The notes beneath the pieces are model-generated. The model searched no databases, was not told where the DNA came from, and saw only the letters and a program-made list of their open reading frames with translations. From assembly GCA_003024785.1 (NCBI GenBank), contig PUQB01000068.1, forward strand, positions 580,586 to 644,585: a stretch of 64,000 nt of DNA, in the 5' to 3' direction. How positions within the stretch are numbered: position 1 is the stretch's first letter; each line of letters opens with the position of its first letter. A program made the translations under genes and the position numbers. Below, in pieces: positions 34,429-45,599 of the stretch. The stretch comes from Selaginella tamariscina. Lineage: Eukaryota > Streptophyta > Lycopodiopsida > Selaginellales > Selaginellaceae.

Positions 34429-34532
34429 CTGCCACTCAGGCTGTTCATGTGCCAGTTGCTCATGGACATCAACTGGTTGCTTCGACTATGCCTGCCACTC
34501 AGGCTGTTCAGGTGCCAACTGCTCATGGACAT
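34366..34532 (-). repeat. 63-bp (21-codon) tandem repeat in the copia integrase-RT linker
   Basis: Units at 34395-34457 and 34458-34520 plus partial units on both sides encode repeats of the type PVDVHEQLAPEQPEWQ. The period is a multiple of three, so the linker grew in frame. One unit has acquired a stop (TAG in the unit at 34458-34520). Confidence 0.85.
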
Positions 34533-34975
34533 TAGCATCACCTTGATCACCTTGAGCATCACCTAGCAGTTGCTCCCCTGGGGCATCAAGGCCATGGTCT
34601 TCCCCTACATCCACAAAACCAACTGGGATTAGGGGAGCCAACAAGTCATTGTCAATGAAGGAGTCCACAAGTTGTTCCGTGGAATGACACCATGTGAGGT
34701 CATCCTCAGCAAACACCACATTCGTGCTGATGATGGTGCATTTGTCCACTAGGTTCCACAGCCTGTATTCTTTCCGATGCCGTTCATCATTTTGTGCATA
34801 GCCAACAAAGATCAACTTTTAGCTCTTGGGGTCCAAGTCAGGAATATGGGCATACGCTGTGTAACCAAACACCCTGAGGTGGGATACATCACGTCCATGC
34901 TTCCTTAGGCGTCTTGCCTTTCAATGCCACAGTTGGCAACCGGTTCTGAACATGCATGGCTACCACAATAGCCTC

Positions 34976-35943
34976 CTACAAGAACTCCTTGCCCAAATGT
35001 GCATGAGCAAGAAGGCTGCGTGCTGCATTCACCAACGTTCGGTTCTTCCTCTCAGCCACGCCATTTTGTTGGGAGGTGTACCGGGTGGTGATGTGGTGTT
35101 GAATACCGGCATTCCAACACAACTCTTGCATGGTGGAGTTAAGGTATTCCTTGCCACCGTCCATGCGCAAGGCCTTAAGCTTCTTGCCAACTTGAGTTTC
35201 CACCGCATCTTTGTACACATGGAAAGCCTCCACCATTTCACTTTTATGACGTAGGAAGAAAAGTTTGGTGAGGCGACTGAAGTCATCAATGAACGTAAGA
35301 ACGTAAAATGACTCGGGATGTCCATGGGCCCACACAAATTGGAGTGCACCAGCTCCAAGAGCTCTGAAGAGCAGTGCTTTGAAGATCCAAAAATTCGGTG
35401 ATGATGTTTGCCCAACACACATGACTCACAAAATGCATGTGAAAAACCAGGCCTCAAATCCAGCCCTTCCACCATGCAGTTGGACACAAGCTCATGCAGT
35501 GCCTTGTGATTTGCATGACCCAACCGGCAATGCCACAAATAAGCATTTGCACCAACGTTCTCAGTGGCTGCAGCAAGATGAGGGTGTGAGAGAATCTCAT
35601 ACAAGTTTCCACATCACTTGGCGTGGAGAACTTTCCTCCCAGTCACACGGAAATCCAACTTATCATATAAATCCGCACCATGACTAGTAAACACAATCAA
35701 CTTCCCGTCGTCACACAACCTTGCCACCGACATAAGGTTTTTCTACATGCCTAGGACGTGCAAGGCATCTTTGAACGTCATCTCCCCACCGTCCTGAAGT
35801 GGGAGTGTCAAAGTGCTTCGACCAGCAATGTCCAATCGGGCATTGTTCCTCAACACCACACCACTACTTCTTTGAACTAGGATATACTGCTCAAGCATCA
35901 ACTTGTTATTAGTCATGAGGCTAATGCAATTTGAATCAAGCAC
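34976..35943 (-). pseudogene. Copia protease and integrase region
   Basis: The protease segment at 35943-35743 begins VLDSNCISLMTNN, where the catalytic D-S-G has become D-S-N. The gag-pre-integrase motif follows (LWHCRLGHANHKALHEL ... CESCVLGKHH, H/H/C/C zinc site) in the frame at 35604. The integrase core uses another frame (35422-34976) with FIDDFSR, LRMDGGKEY and SQQNGVAERKNRTL, so the catalytic D-D-E pattern can still be followed across a frameshift. Confidence 0.85.
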
Positions 35944-36049
35944 CTAGGAGTGCATCTTCCCGCTACTCTCAACATTGAGGGACTCCTCCACTACAAAGGA
36001 CTCTTCTTCCCATTCACCTTCTTCACTTTCAACATCGACATTAACCTTC

Positions 36050-36936
36050 CCATTGCATGGGGGCAGTCCCTACCCCAATGTCTAAACCCTCAGCATATCT
36101 TGCATTGGTCATGGCCAAGCCGGCCTCCTCATCCTCAACCTCTGTGTCCTCGTGCGCCCTTCTCCGGTTCCCTTTGAAAGCTACTCGTCCACGTCCACCT
36201 CGGCCAGCCCAAGCATTGCCTAGGGCTGGAGGCGGCAAGGGTGCAACAGCATCACGCCCGGCCAGCTCATGCTCGGGAATCCGTCATTTGGCATACATGA
36301 CTTCATGCAAAGCATTGGTTTTGGCCTTCTCCTTGCAGAGCAAGGCTGTGGCCACAAGCTTGGCCACCGTCGTTTCAAATGTGAGATTGTCCTCACGATC
36401 TAAGAGCCTTGACATCCCTGTCCCACTGAGCAGAAAGGGACCGGTAGAGCTTCACCTTTTGCATGTAATTCGGGATGATATGCTCGTCCCCTTGGCAGCA
36501 AGTTCAGCAAAGAGATGACTCAGCTTGTCCGCATGCTCCTGCATGTCTCCATCTTCGTAGACACAAGCCTTAAGCTCCGAGTGGATCCGCATAACTTCCA
36601 TGTCGGTCTTTTTCCCGTAGGTGTCGATAACCACTTCCAGACTTCAACAGGGGACTTGTCAGTATCCACCTTGAGCATAATCCCCAGGCTGAGGTAAGTG
36701 CAGATGCAGCCCACGGCGTGCTCAGCCCGCACTTTCCACTCTTGGTGGATTCTAAGGGTCTCATTGGAGTTGCCCTCCGGTGGCTCTGGTCGTCAGTCAC
36801 GGATGAGCCCAAAAACTCATTTGACACGCAACCGAGTCTCCATCAACTTCTTCCACAGCAGAAAGTTCTGCTCTTTGAACACAAAGGGCTTGCTCCCACA
36901 TGAGCTTCCAGAGGAATCCTCACCAAATTCGGCCAT
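36050..36936 (-). pseudogene. Copia gag region
   Basis: Starts at an ATG (36936) in MAEFGEDSSGSS, 52 bp after the primer site, then KPFVFKEQNFLLWKKLMETR, as in copia Gag. The frame breaks soon after (a stop following the TRLRVK codons) and resumes in other frames: WKVRAEHAVGCICTYL, then DTYGKKTDMEVMRIHSEL near 36630. A CX2CX4HX4C knuckle (QCKIC, GFRHWGRDC) lies at about 36055-36105, with a TGA between its second Cys and Gly. The RGGRGR-type basic run precedes the knuckle. Confidence 0.8.
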
Positions 36937-36987
36937 GGCCTCCCACTATGCTACATTACACATTGCTCCCCACCCAAATCGGAAGCA

Positions 36988-36999
36988 GCTCTGATACCA
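36988..36999 (-). other. Copia primer-binding site
   Basis: TGGTATCAGAGC, directly adjacent to the 5' LTR, is the usual copia site complementary to the 3' end of initiator tRNA-Met. Confidence 0.9.
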
Positions 37000-37124
37000 T
37001 ATTCAGAATCTAACATAAAATTCTATCTCAGTAACACAAAGTGTATACGAACACCTGTGCATCCGTAGCCTACAAACCCTAGAAACTCCTCTATTACTGT
37101 AGAGCATTAGTTTATGTCTCAACA
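37000..37124 (-). repeat. Copia 5' LTR
   Basis: 125 bp. Its inner end reads GAATA where the 3' LTR keeps GAACA, so the terminal CA has decayed to TA. Confidence 0.9.
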
Positions 37125-37351
37125 AACCAGAATGCTAGATAAAGTCCAATATCTTTAATTATTGATTCATATACTTCAAAACACCTATAATACACACACA
37201 TATATATATATGTATGTATGTTTCTGTTTGCTCCACGTTTTTTACTTTTGTATTATAATCGTTCTCTTAGCTGATGACAATGCATTTAATGGTTTATTTT
37301 GAAAAGCTGGCATGTTCTTGCCGAGTAAACTTTAGGGTTCATAGATAGGAC

Positions 37352-37728
37352 TCACAGGAGGCGAACTTCGGCAGAAGGCATGGGAAGTTCTACAATCGAG
37401 ATAGCAAAGATTTTGTTGAGTGCAGAGACAATGTCAACGCAGTCATACTTCACAGTCCATCGGGATTGACATTGTTGGCTTGTTTGCACTCTGAAGAATG
37501 CCTTGGGGGCTCTGGATCACCATCAAGCAAAGGTATGTTTTCTACAGATGCTTGCTCGTCAAAAGGGAATTTCCAGGTTACTATGCAGCGATCACTGATA
37601 GTCTGCACTCGAAGAGAAGTTGTGCTGGGAGGCAGCTTGAACTGGGCTGGTTGGGAAAGGAAGAAATGGTCGGACACGCTGTTTAAAGACGGAAACACTA
37701 ACCCATTGGTCAATCGGGCAAAGGGAAG
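37352..37728 (-). CDS. Unrecognised C-terminal coding fragment, possible frame break
   Basis: After a good acceptor (TTTTAACAG, ending at 37729) the minus strand stays open for 93 codons (37728-37450), containing SVSDHFFLSQPAQFKLPP and IVTWKFPFDEQ. An overlapping frame (37462-37352) continues in protein-like style with WTVKYDCVDIVSALNKIF and ends SAEVRLL. The two would join by a one-base shift or by an unseen short intron. No upstream exons were found and no family is recognised. The plus strand is also open here (37466-37735), so even the strand is not certain. Confidence 0.35.
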
Positions 37729-38000
37729 CTGTTAAAACACTAAAATTCACACTACATAATATCAATAATTCAATCAAACATTGATCCACACCAGTCCTAA
37801 ATTTCACACATATGTCAAGGGTAAGGATGGAAAATGCAAGAGAAATACACATAATATTGCTCTGGATTCCGTTGTAGCAGTATTACCCACACACATACAC
37901 GGTACTTCTCACAACAATATGGGTAAAATCACTTGGTCTTTTTAACATAGTAATAGTAAAATATAATAGTAAACATGGGATCTTCTTCTCTACACCTTTG

Positions 38001-38112
38001 CTTTTTATCTATACACCTCGTAATCCGTTACTATAATTATTTGGTATTCTTATCCATCCTTTTTATCTATACACCTCGTAATCCATTACTATAATTATTT
38101 GGTATTCTTATA
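38001..38112. repeat. 58-bp tandem duplication
   Basis: CTTTTTATCTATACACCTCG and TAATCC(G/A)TTACTATAATTA, TTTGGTATTCTTAT occur twice, 58 bp apart, with a single internal substitution in the shared part. A recent event. Confidence 0.9.
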
Positions 38113-39339
38113 GTGATCCTAACCATCCATCAGCTTTACCCATAGTAGAGTTATTCTTTTCTTAATCTATTCATTGTCATAATTGCAATATGTCTATGAC
38201 TTTACTCAGTAATTTTCTTATATATATTGCTTTTATTTTCTCATAAAGTATATATAAATATTCTATATAAAAAAAAATTTCCTATTTAACATACCCAAAC
38301 TTGAAATGAGTATTATCTCAATATGATTATGACTTATCGAATTTTTGGGACTCCTTTGTTAAAGTTTCAATTTGAAGGTCTAATATGTAAATACCAAGTG
38401 GTCATTTAATGTTAATATCATGTGTGAACAATACTAAATTCTCAATATGATCCTGAAAATCTAACTTAGATACTTAAATAAGAACAAGACTTAATGTTTA
38501 ACTTTAAGTCCTTGTTAAAATAAATATTCCCTGAACTTTAGAGGATAATTTAAGTAAATTTTAATATTCTTTAAGGGACCTAAACAAGTTCATGCCCTAA
38601 CTTCACCAATGAGACATGTTTCACACATACACTATGATAAAGATAAAACATCATCACTTAAGCCCTATTCACACTAGTGATTAAGTTAGTTTAATATACC
38701 ATTAACATAAATGTCTTCACACTAGATGGTCCTTTAAGTTAAATTAACAATTTAACTTAATGAACAAAATTAACAATTTCTTATTCACACTACTCGTTCA
38801 ATTAAGTTAGCTCTAACAACAAACATCCCATAAATTTAATATGAAATTTGTATTTTATCTTATCATTAGCCCTAGGGCGTTGATAGATCATGGTTGCAGC
38901 ATTGACGGTTCATGGCTGCAGCGATTATTTGAGTAGCAAGAGAACCATGCAGGAGGATGAGGTAAAAAGCTTGGGGCTTGGGCTTGGTGCTTTGTTGCAT
39001 TCTCTGTGTGTAGTTGCACAAGGTGCACCATCCATGAATGTCCATAAGCGTTTTGTGTTGTGTCATTTTTGGCTAATGTTCAAACTCACAAAACTACAAA
39101 GTTTAAACAATACAATGGTGTGAAGCTAATTCAATTATGTTAGCCTAATTAAACGTAAAGGAACCATCTATGAAACCAATATGGTTAGTCATTTATAGTT
39201 AACCAATTAAATAATAATGATTTGTTATTTGAATTATTAATTTAATTGTATGAAAAAGATTTCAATTAGAGCAATTCAATTAGGGTAACTAGGAAGGTTA
39301 ATTTAACTCATTAGGGCCTTACTCTTTAAGGAATCACCC

Positions 39340-39575
39340 TTATTTGGATAACCCCTTTAAGGAAACAAAGGAACCCTGACTCATGACTAACCCTTAAGGG
39401 TTTGAGTGGTTAAGGCATACCATAGTCCTAAAATTATTACTTAGTGAGAACACGAGTGACTACCATAGGTGACACGAATATTTTATTAAATAAACCTCCT
39501 TAAAACTAGGTTTGGACAACCCCAAGCATGCAACTACACAAGTGCTTCACGAAAGTGCTTTTACTAACACCCTTA
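39340..39575. repeat. Dispersed copy of the 15.35-15.67 kb element
   Basis: GACTAACCCTTAAGGGTTTG, TTACTTAGTGAGxxCACGAGTG, ACTAGGTTTGGAxAACCC and the following AAGTGCTT/CTTTT segment match, in order, the reverse complement of about 15475-15672. It is one arm plus loop rather than a full foldback. Confidence 0.65.
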
Positions 39576-41359
39576 AATATGTTCACACCCCTAAGAAAAA
39601 CACCCCTAACCAAGTGTGTTAATTAACACACCCAATTACAAGACTTAACATTCTTAAGCAAATGTCTAATGCTTAACACTTTGATGCGAGCGCAAGCACG
39701 CTTGCTGACACAACCCAAAGACATGCTTCATGCATTTTGCCGTGTGTCATTTAGCCTAGTATCACATGTTCATGTTACACTGTTTTCAAAGATGTGGGCT
39801 ATCTCGCTATAGCTCCTCAAACTCCATTTCTACGAATGTAACTTATAAATGCCAACCTTAGAACCCCTTCTATGTGAAACTTCAGAAACATGATAAAGTG
39901 AACTTGTCATTTCCACGCCCACAATTAAACAAATATGGATGTGCCTTACTTAACTGCGAGTGTTTAGGCATCCTTAGTTATTAAAATTCTCAATATTAAA
40001 AATAATTTTTTAAGAGTATTTACATATACTTATTTGCTTAATGTGGATGAAGAGGTTGAAATATGGTTTAACCTTTGACAATTGGAATGTGTATTCCGAC
40101 ATGACCTCTTAGGGATGAATAAAGATAAGTTACTTTTGGAGTGTGACATACCCCTCATTATTTTAGCAATGGTACAATAACTCCATTACTTGTAATCCAT
40201 ATGCTAATTGGAATGAAGTAAATTTAGCCACAATCTTATATATTATATGATATGCCCATGATGTGGATGGTAAGCATTTATCCTAGTTGTGTTTGTTGTT
40301 ATTAACAATTTTTGCTAATATAATTTAAAGTATCTTATTAGTTAATTCAACTTGTCCGTTTCCTTGACGATAATACGTCCTAAAAATATTATGCTTAATT
40401 AAATAAGATGCAAATGACATTATTAATAAAATAAGTGCTTGATCATTGATCAATTCCAATGGTGCTCCACAACGTACTATGATGTTTCATATAAGAACTT
40501 AACAACTCTTCAAGCTTTATAATCTTATTATGCAATTGGTAACATAACCACAAGAATATATTGATTTTTTTGAGTGCTTTTTAAATTAACTCACTAACAT
40601 CCCTTCTAATAATCTTAATAATATATATTATAAAATTAATTAACTTTCACATAAGTGATACCATCATTGCACAAACTCAATTGTAAAGAGATTATGTAAC
40701 ATATATATCATCTTTCTTTTTCTTGTCATGTCCGTTATATTTCTTAATTTTATTGCATCTACTTCAACTTCGTGAAAAAATAAATTTCTTTTAAGCTTAT
40801 TTAAAGTTTTCACTAATTCATTTCATAAGGAATAATAAATCCTACAAAAATTATTGCCCTTAATTAAGTTTCTTACATTTTTACGATATTAGTTTGACAA
40901 ACCTTTGCATTACCCTAATGCACAATTCACTTCTAAATCTAAGAGTTGAATAAACACATATGCTTAATGTATTATACATAGCCTTCTTGCAATAATTTTT
41001 ATACAAGGCAAGAATAAATTCTTTTTTGTGATGAATATTATTAACTTTTTACATCATTTTATTATAAGTAAACCCTTACATAATAAGTTCAAACACTAAC
41101 AAACATAACAACCATGAATATGTGTCTTTTGCTGTTTAAACACTCCTTTGTATTTATTTAATTCATCTTATTTAACTAATTAACAAAACACTAGAAACCA
41201 AGTGAAAACATGTATTTTAAAAAATTTATTTATATATAAATCTCTAAAGATTCTTTTCATTTAAATATTTAAAATATATAAAATAAAGAATGGGTGTACA
41301 AAGAGCAAAGGGTGAGTGTCCGCCTAGAGAGATGTCAATATTGAATCGTTTCAACTCAC

Positions 41360-41605
41360 CATTGCATAACATGGTGTATATGCCGAGTCTTATTTGGCTT
41401 CTTACGAGCAACATGCAAAACCTGGCAGACACACACACACACACACATGGCGCGCACGTGTATGTGAATTTTAAAAAGCAAGCAAACTAATAACACTTAA
41501 CAAAAAACATTGTATACAACAAACCCTCAACAGCAGCCACGTGATCACGGTGCTTCTTGTATTCTTCAACCTCAGATTCATCTTTCAGTGTAACCAACTC
41601 GTTTC
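41360..41605 (-). CDS. Two coding-like exons of an unrecognised gene (uncertain)
   Basis: Exon A (about 41605-41525) follows AATAAACAG and reads NELVTLKDESEVEEYKKHRD then HVAAVE, a strongly charged helical segment. Exon B (about 41421-41360) follows TCTGCCAG and reads VLHVARKKPNKTRHIHHVMQ before a good donor-like ATG|GTGAGT, or a stop (TGGTGA) if read through. A CA/TG microsatellite lies between them. The exon A donor is weak and the frames of A and B do not join cleanly, so the pair may be a gene relic. Confidence 0.3.
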
Positions 41606-42109
41606 CTGTTTATTCACAATTATACGCTGCAACAAATTCTAATCTCTCTCTCTCATACGTCTGAGACGTATGTGAGCATGTATGTTTAGATACACAGCGT
41701 GTCAGCGTCTTCAAATCTGTTATTCTTTAGAGCCTGGGATGTAGGGTAATGTACATCTTATTTAAAAATATCAATACATCTAAAGTAAATTTACTTAAGA
41801 ATTTTTTAAATTTTTATACCATTCTAGTAAAATTACTTACTTATTCTTATCTTATTTATTATGTGTGAGAACCCTACACAACGTAGTAAACATACGAAAA
41901 GATAAAAAACTCAGATATCCCTTGTATTCAAGGTCAGGGTTTATACATACAAAGTAAAATGTATATTCTAATTATATTTGAACTATCTTATAAAGGATTT
42001 AACCTAGTAACTTTTAAAATATATCATGGTTAACCTTTGTAATTACCTTACATTATCCCCTTGTAAAAAAAACTTGTTCAATCATAAAACATAAGCAACC
42101 AAAGGTGTT

Positions 42110-45000
42110 TCAACATCTTGTACATGATAAACTTGAGGACCAACTTGACAAAGAATTTATAAGGATAGTCAAGAAACCTGAAGTGAGCCCTTTTTGATGA
42201 AGTTTTGAAAAAATGCACAAGAATAATGTCATTAATAACAAACTGAGGAGGTGGCCAATGACGAAAACTATAATCCTATTGTTGTTGAACTCGTGCCTGA
42301 CCCAAATGTTCTACTGAGGTAGCATGCAATAAAGGAAGTAAACCTTCACTCCTAGTAGCTGTAGTCGATATGTCACTTTACCGATTTAGAATCTCATAAG
42401 GACCTGAGTACATGTGTGGCAAATACCACTCAGAGATATATATAATCTCCCACCTGGAACTCTCGGAAGCTTTTGTGTTCATTAACAAACTTGATAGCTC
42501 GGCTCTAAGCTATTTAATGTTTCCAAGCTCAACACTCAAATTTTTAGCTTCCTCATCCATGTTGCCTTGAGCTTTCTTACTTGCTAAACCCAGCTCAAAA
42601 GCTGTCTTGAGATGTCGTCCAAACATAGCATAGTATGGACTCATTCCAATGCCATTGTGTTGGCTATTATAAAGCAAACTCGAGTAATGGAATATACTTA
42701 TCCATTGGCCTTCCTTATGGTTAATAGTGCATATCTTCCAGAACTTGGTTCACCCTCTCTGTTTGCCCATCTATTTCGGGATGATCTCCACTACACAGCT
42801 TAAGCTTCACTTCTATGCACTTAGAAAAGCCTCTCCAAAAGCTAGAAGTGAACTTGGAGTTCCGATCACTTACAATATCATCTGGAAATCCATGATAGGA
42901 AATACATATTGTAGCCAGCTCATACGCATTCACATTCTTTCCCAAGGGAACTAACTTGACAAACTTTATCAATCTATCCACAATGATCCACACCTGTTCA
43001 TTCTGCCTTTATGTCCTTGGCAAATGGGTGACAAAGTCCATAAAGATACTACCCCATCGCCTGTCTGGAATAGGCAATGGTACTAATAGCCCACCTGGTT
43101 TCTCCCTGGGCACCTTTACTTGCTAACACTTGTCACAAGTTCTACAGTACTCTATGATATTAACTTTCATATTCCTCCAGTAAAACCTCCTCTTGATCAA
43201 CTCATATGTTTTCCTCCCCCTAAAATGACCAACCTCCAAGCGATCATGATGGAAATATAGTACTTGGTTGATCAAATGGTTCACATGAGGAAGATACACA
43301 CGACCATTATAGTACAAAACTCCATCCTAAAATGAGAATGGTGGCTCTAGCTGTCCTCTGAGCTCCTACACCTTAGCGTCTTGTGCTTGAAGCATGTTGA
43401 ATTACCTAGCTAAACTCACTGACCGTCCTTGTTAATGCATTACATAAGCGTGTTTAGAATTCTCCAACCACTATGGCTCTCCTAACGCGTGACAAAGCAT
43501 CTACCACCACGTTAGCCTTTCCCATGCAATGCTCAATAGGAAATTTGCCAAACTCCATGAGCTTAACCATCCAGTGAGCTTGCCGAGAGTTTAACTCTTT
43601 TTATTTGAATAGATACACCAAAGTCTTGTGATTTGTAAACACTTTGAAACTTGCACTATAAAAATAGTGCCTCCAAACTCATAATGCATTAACAATAGTC
43701 AGTAGTTCTTGCTCATATGTTGAGTACTGTTGCTATGCAGGATTCAAGTACGACTCTTATAAGTAATAAGCCTTCCCTCTTGCATAAGTACAGCTTCAAT
43801 GGCCACTCCACTTGCATCACACGATACCTCATAAGGCTTAGAGGGATCTGCAATACATAAAACTGGTGCACGTACCAAAGCTTATTTCAAAGCTTGGAAA
43901 CTGCTCTCCTCTGAAGCACTCCATGCAAAGGGAACGTCCTTCCTTAGCAACCTAATTAACAGAGAAGCTTTCTTGGCATAATCCTTGACATCTGTCAGTA
44001 ATAACTAGCCATGCCCAAGAAACTTCGTAACTCTTGTACATTGCTAAGAATTGGCCATTGCTCCCCAAGGATTAAGTTCACATGCACTAGCTCTACAAGA
44101 AAGAAAGTCTCCACCAACTAGGTTTTGCCAACCTCTATTTGTAACTCCTCCACACAAGCAATTTAGCTCTATGTGACATCTGAGCCCTCAATCTCGTATT
44201 GAGGCACAATCTTTGTGCAACTCCACCAGTTGAGTTTTGCTAACCTATAGCTGTAACTCCTCCACACAAGCACTGTAACTCTATGTGATAGCTGAGCCCT
44301 TAATCTCGTATTGAGGCATAGTCTTCATGTAGCTCCACCAGTTGGGTTTTGCCAACCTCTAGTTGTAACTCCTCCACAAACATTGTAGCTCTATGTGACA
44401 TCTGAGCCCTCAATCTCGTATTGAAGCACAGTCTTTGTGTAGCTCCACCAGCTGGGTTTTGCCAACCTCCAGCTGTAACTCCTCCACACAAGCACTATAG
44501 CTCTATGTGATAACTGGGCTCTCAAATTTGTATTGAGGCATAGTCTTTGTGGGCAAGCTACACTTCTCCACTAACTTTATTGACACAACGTTATCACTAC
44601 TCCTGCTATTCATAAAGACTCGCACTGGACGCTCACCAAGTCATCCCTCCACCACAATAGCACGTGTATGTGGCTCCTCTCGTGCCATGTACTTTACATG
44701 TTGAACAGGAACAAACAGAAATTTATCTTGTGGTTTAGAGAAGTCTCCTTTGTACTTCTCTCCACTCCATCTCCTAAAGCTTATTAAGTGTCTACTTGTC
44801 CTTACCACCAATGAAACCCTTCTTTGGACAATTTGCCTTTCAGTGTCCAACATCTCCACATAGGTGGTATTATCCTTTCCTTCCCACCAGGCACTCATCT
44901 CGAACCTTGCTCGATACCAATTGTTAGGCACCACTACGTACAAACTAGAGACCCTCACAAAACCACCCAACCTCCCCCAAGTTGTCTCTAGTCTCCACAC
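42110..45000 (-). mobile_element. Decayed Ty3/gypsy element 3 (gag to integrase, minus strand)
   Basis: Minus strand, 5' to 3': a Gag end with a damaged knuckle (LCGDVGH, KANCPKKG near 44815-44870; first Cys codon lost), and a protease segment RPVRVFMNSRSSDNVVS near 44600-44640 where catalytic D is N. Then come 111-bp repeats, an RT connection LRSFLGMASYY (about 44000-44040), RNase H SKPYEVSCDASGVAIEAV (about 43800-43850), an integrase zinc module YWRNMKVNIIEYCRTCDKC (43123-43180), an integrase core FPDDIVSDRNSKFTSSFW and DGQTERVNQVLED (42993-42721), and a GPYEILNR end near 42400. RT fingers and palm are missing. LTRs not found. Confidence 0.8.
44104..44550 (-). repeat. 111-bp (37-codon) tandem repeat, four copies
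   Basis: Units recur at about 44110, 44221, 44333 and 44444, each with CTCCACCA(G/A)(C/T)TxGGTTTTGC, AACTCCTCCACA and AGCTCTATGTGA blocks. The best frame reads VEELQLEVGKTQLVELH, an amphipathic, coiled-coil-like unit. The array sits where the gypsy protease end and RT palm should be. Confidence 0.85.
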
Positions 45001-45243
45001 GCTGCTTTACAAAAAAGGCTTCACCCTTAATCTCTTAGATCTAGGTATATATTCACGAATATTCTGGCTTATACCTTTCTAGGAATATTCTTTGATTCAT
45101 TATATGGGTCATAATAAAAATGCCAATGAAACTCTAAATGCCAGTGTTGTATGCAAATTCTAAGTATTGCAAATACCAATCCTAATCCTTTTAAATAAGA
45201 TTTACATGCTTAGAAATCATACCTTTAAAAGCCTAATTCAAAT

Positions 45244-45545
45244 GCTCGACTAGCCCGTATGTTTGTGGATGAAAGGGAAATGTAAAAGATTGTTAAATTC
45301 TTATTTGTGAAGTAAGAACCTTTAAAACTTTAATAATAAAAGTCCATTATTTAATAAAATCCGTTATGGACATGAATGGTGCAAAATTACCCAAGTGAGT
45401 AGAAAATCAACAACACTATGGACCGTGGTATCTAGTAAAGCTGCAACCTCCACCCAACGTGTTAAATAATCTGTTAAAACCATAACATATCTATTGCCTG
45501 CAGCCAAAGGAGAAAAAGGACCAATTAAATCCCATGTACAAGTTT
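45244..45545 (-). mobile_element. Gypsy integrase fragment (element 4)
   Basis: Minus-strand pieces read WDLIGPFSPLAAGNRYVMVL and TDYLTRWVEVAAL (45540-45440) and, further on, FHPQTYGLVEHLN (45280-45244). They are a worn integrase core, with about 110 bp between the pieces instead of the full core. It lies back to back with the next fragment. Confidence 0.7.
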
Positions 45546-45599
45546 GAATGGTTGTTCTACCTATATAGATTCTAAAGCATCAGTTAATCGTGAAGAGTT

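Larger units (their letters stand above)
32532..37124 (-). mobile_element. Ty1/copia LTR retrotransposon, complete ends, decayed coding region
   Basis: The element is 4593 bp, minus strand. LTRs (37000-37124 and 32532-32657) are bounded by TGTTGAGA...TCTGAACA, and AACCA is present on both sides (32527-32531 and 37125-37129) as a 5-bp target duplication. A tRNA-iMet-type primer site abuts the 5' LTR and a G-rich purine tract abuts the 3' LTR. The domain order gag - protease - integrase - RT - RNase H is the copia order. The two LTRs differ at about 12 positions plus one indel in 125 bp, mostly transitions, so the insertion is old. Coding frames are cut by frameshifts and stops; mobilisation from its own proteins is not expected. 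Confidence 0.93.
37736..41350. other. Intergenic DNA with repeats
   Basis: No convincing gene. Contents: a 58-bp tandem duplication at 38001-38112, a dispersed copy of the 15.5-kb inverted-repeat element at 39340-39575, and long AT-rich tracts. Overlapping frames at 38872-39123 are not called. Confidence 0.5.
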
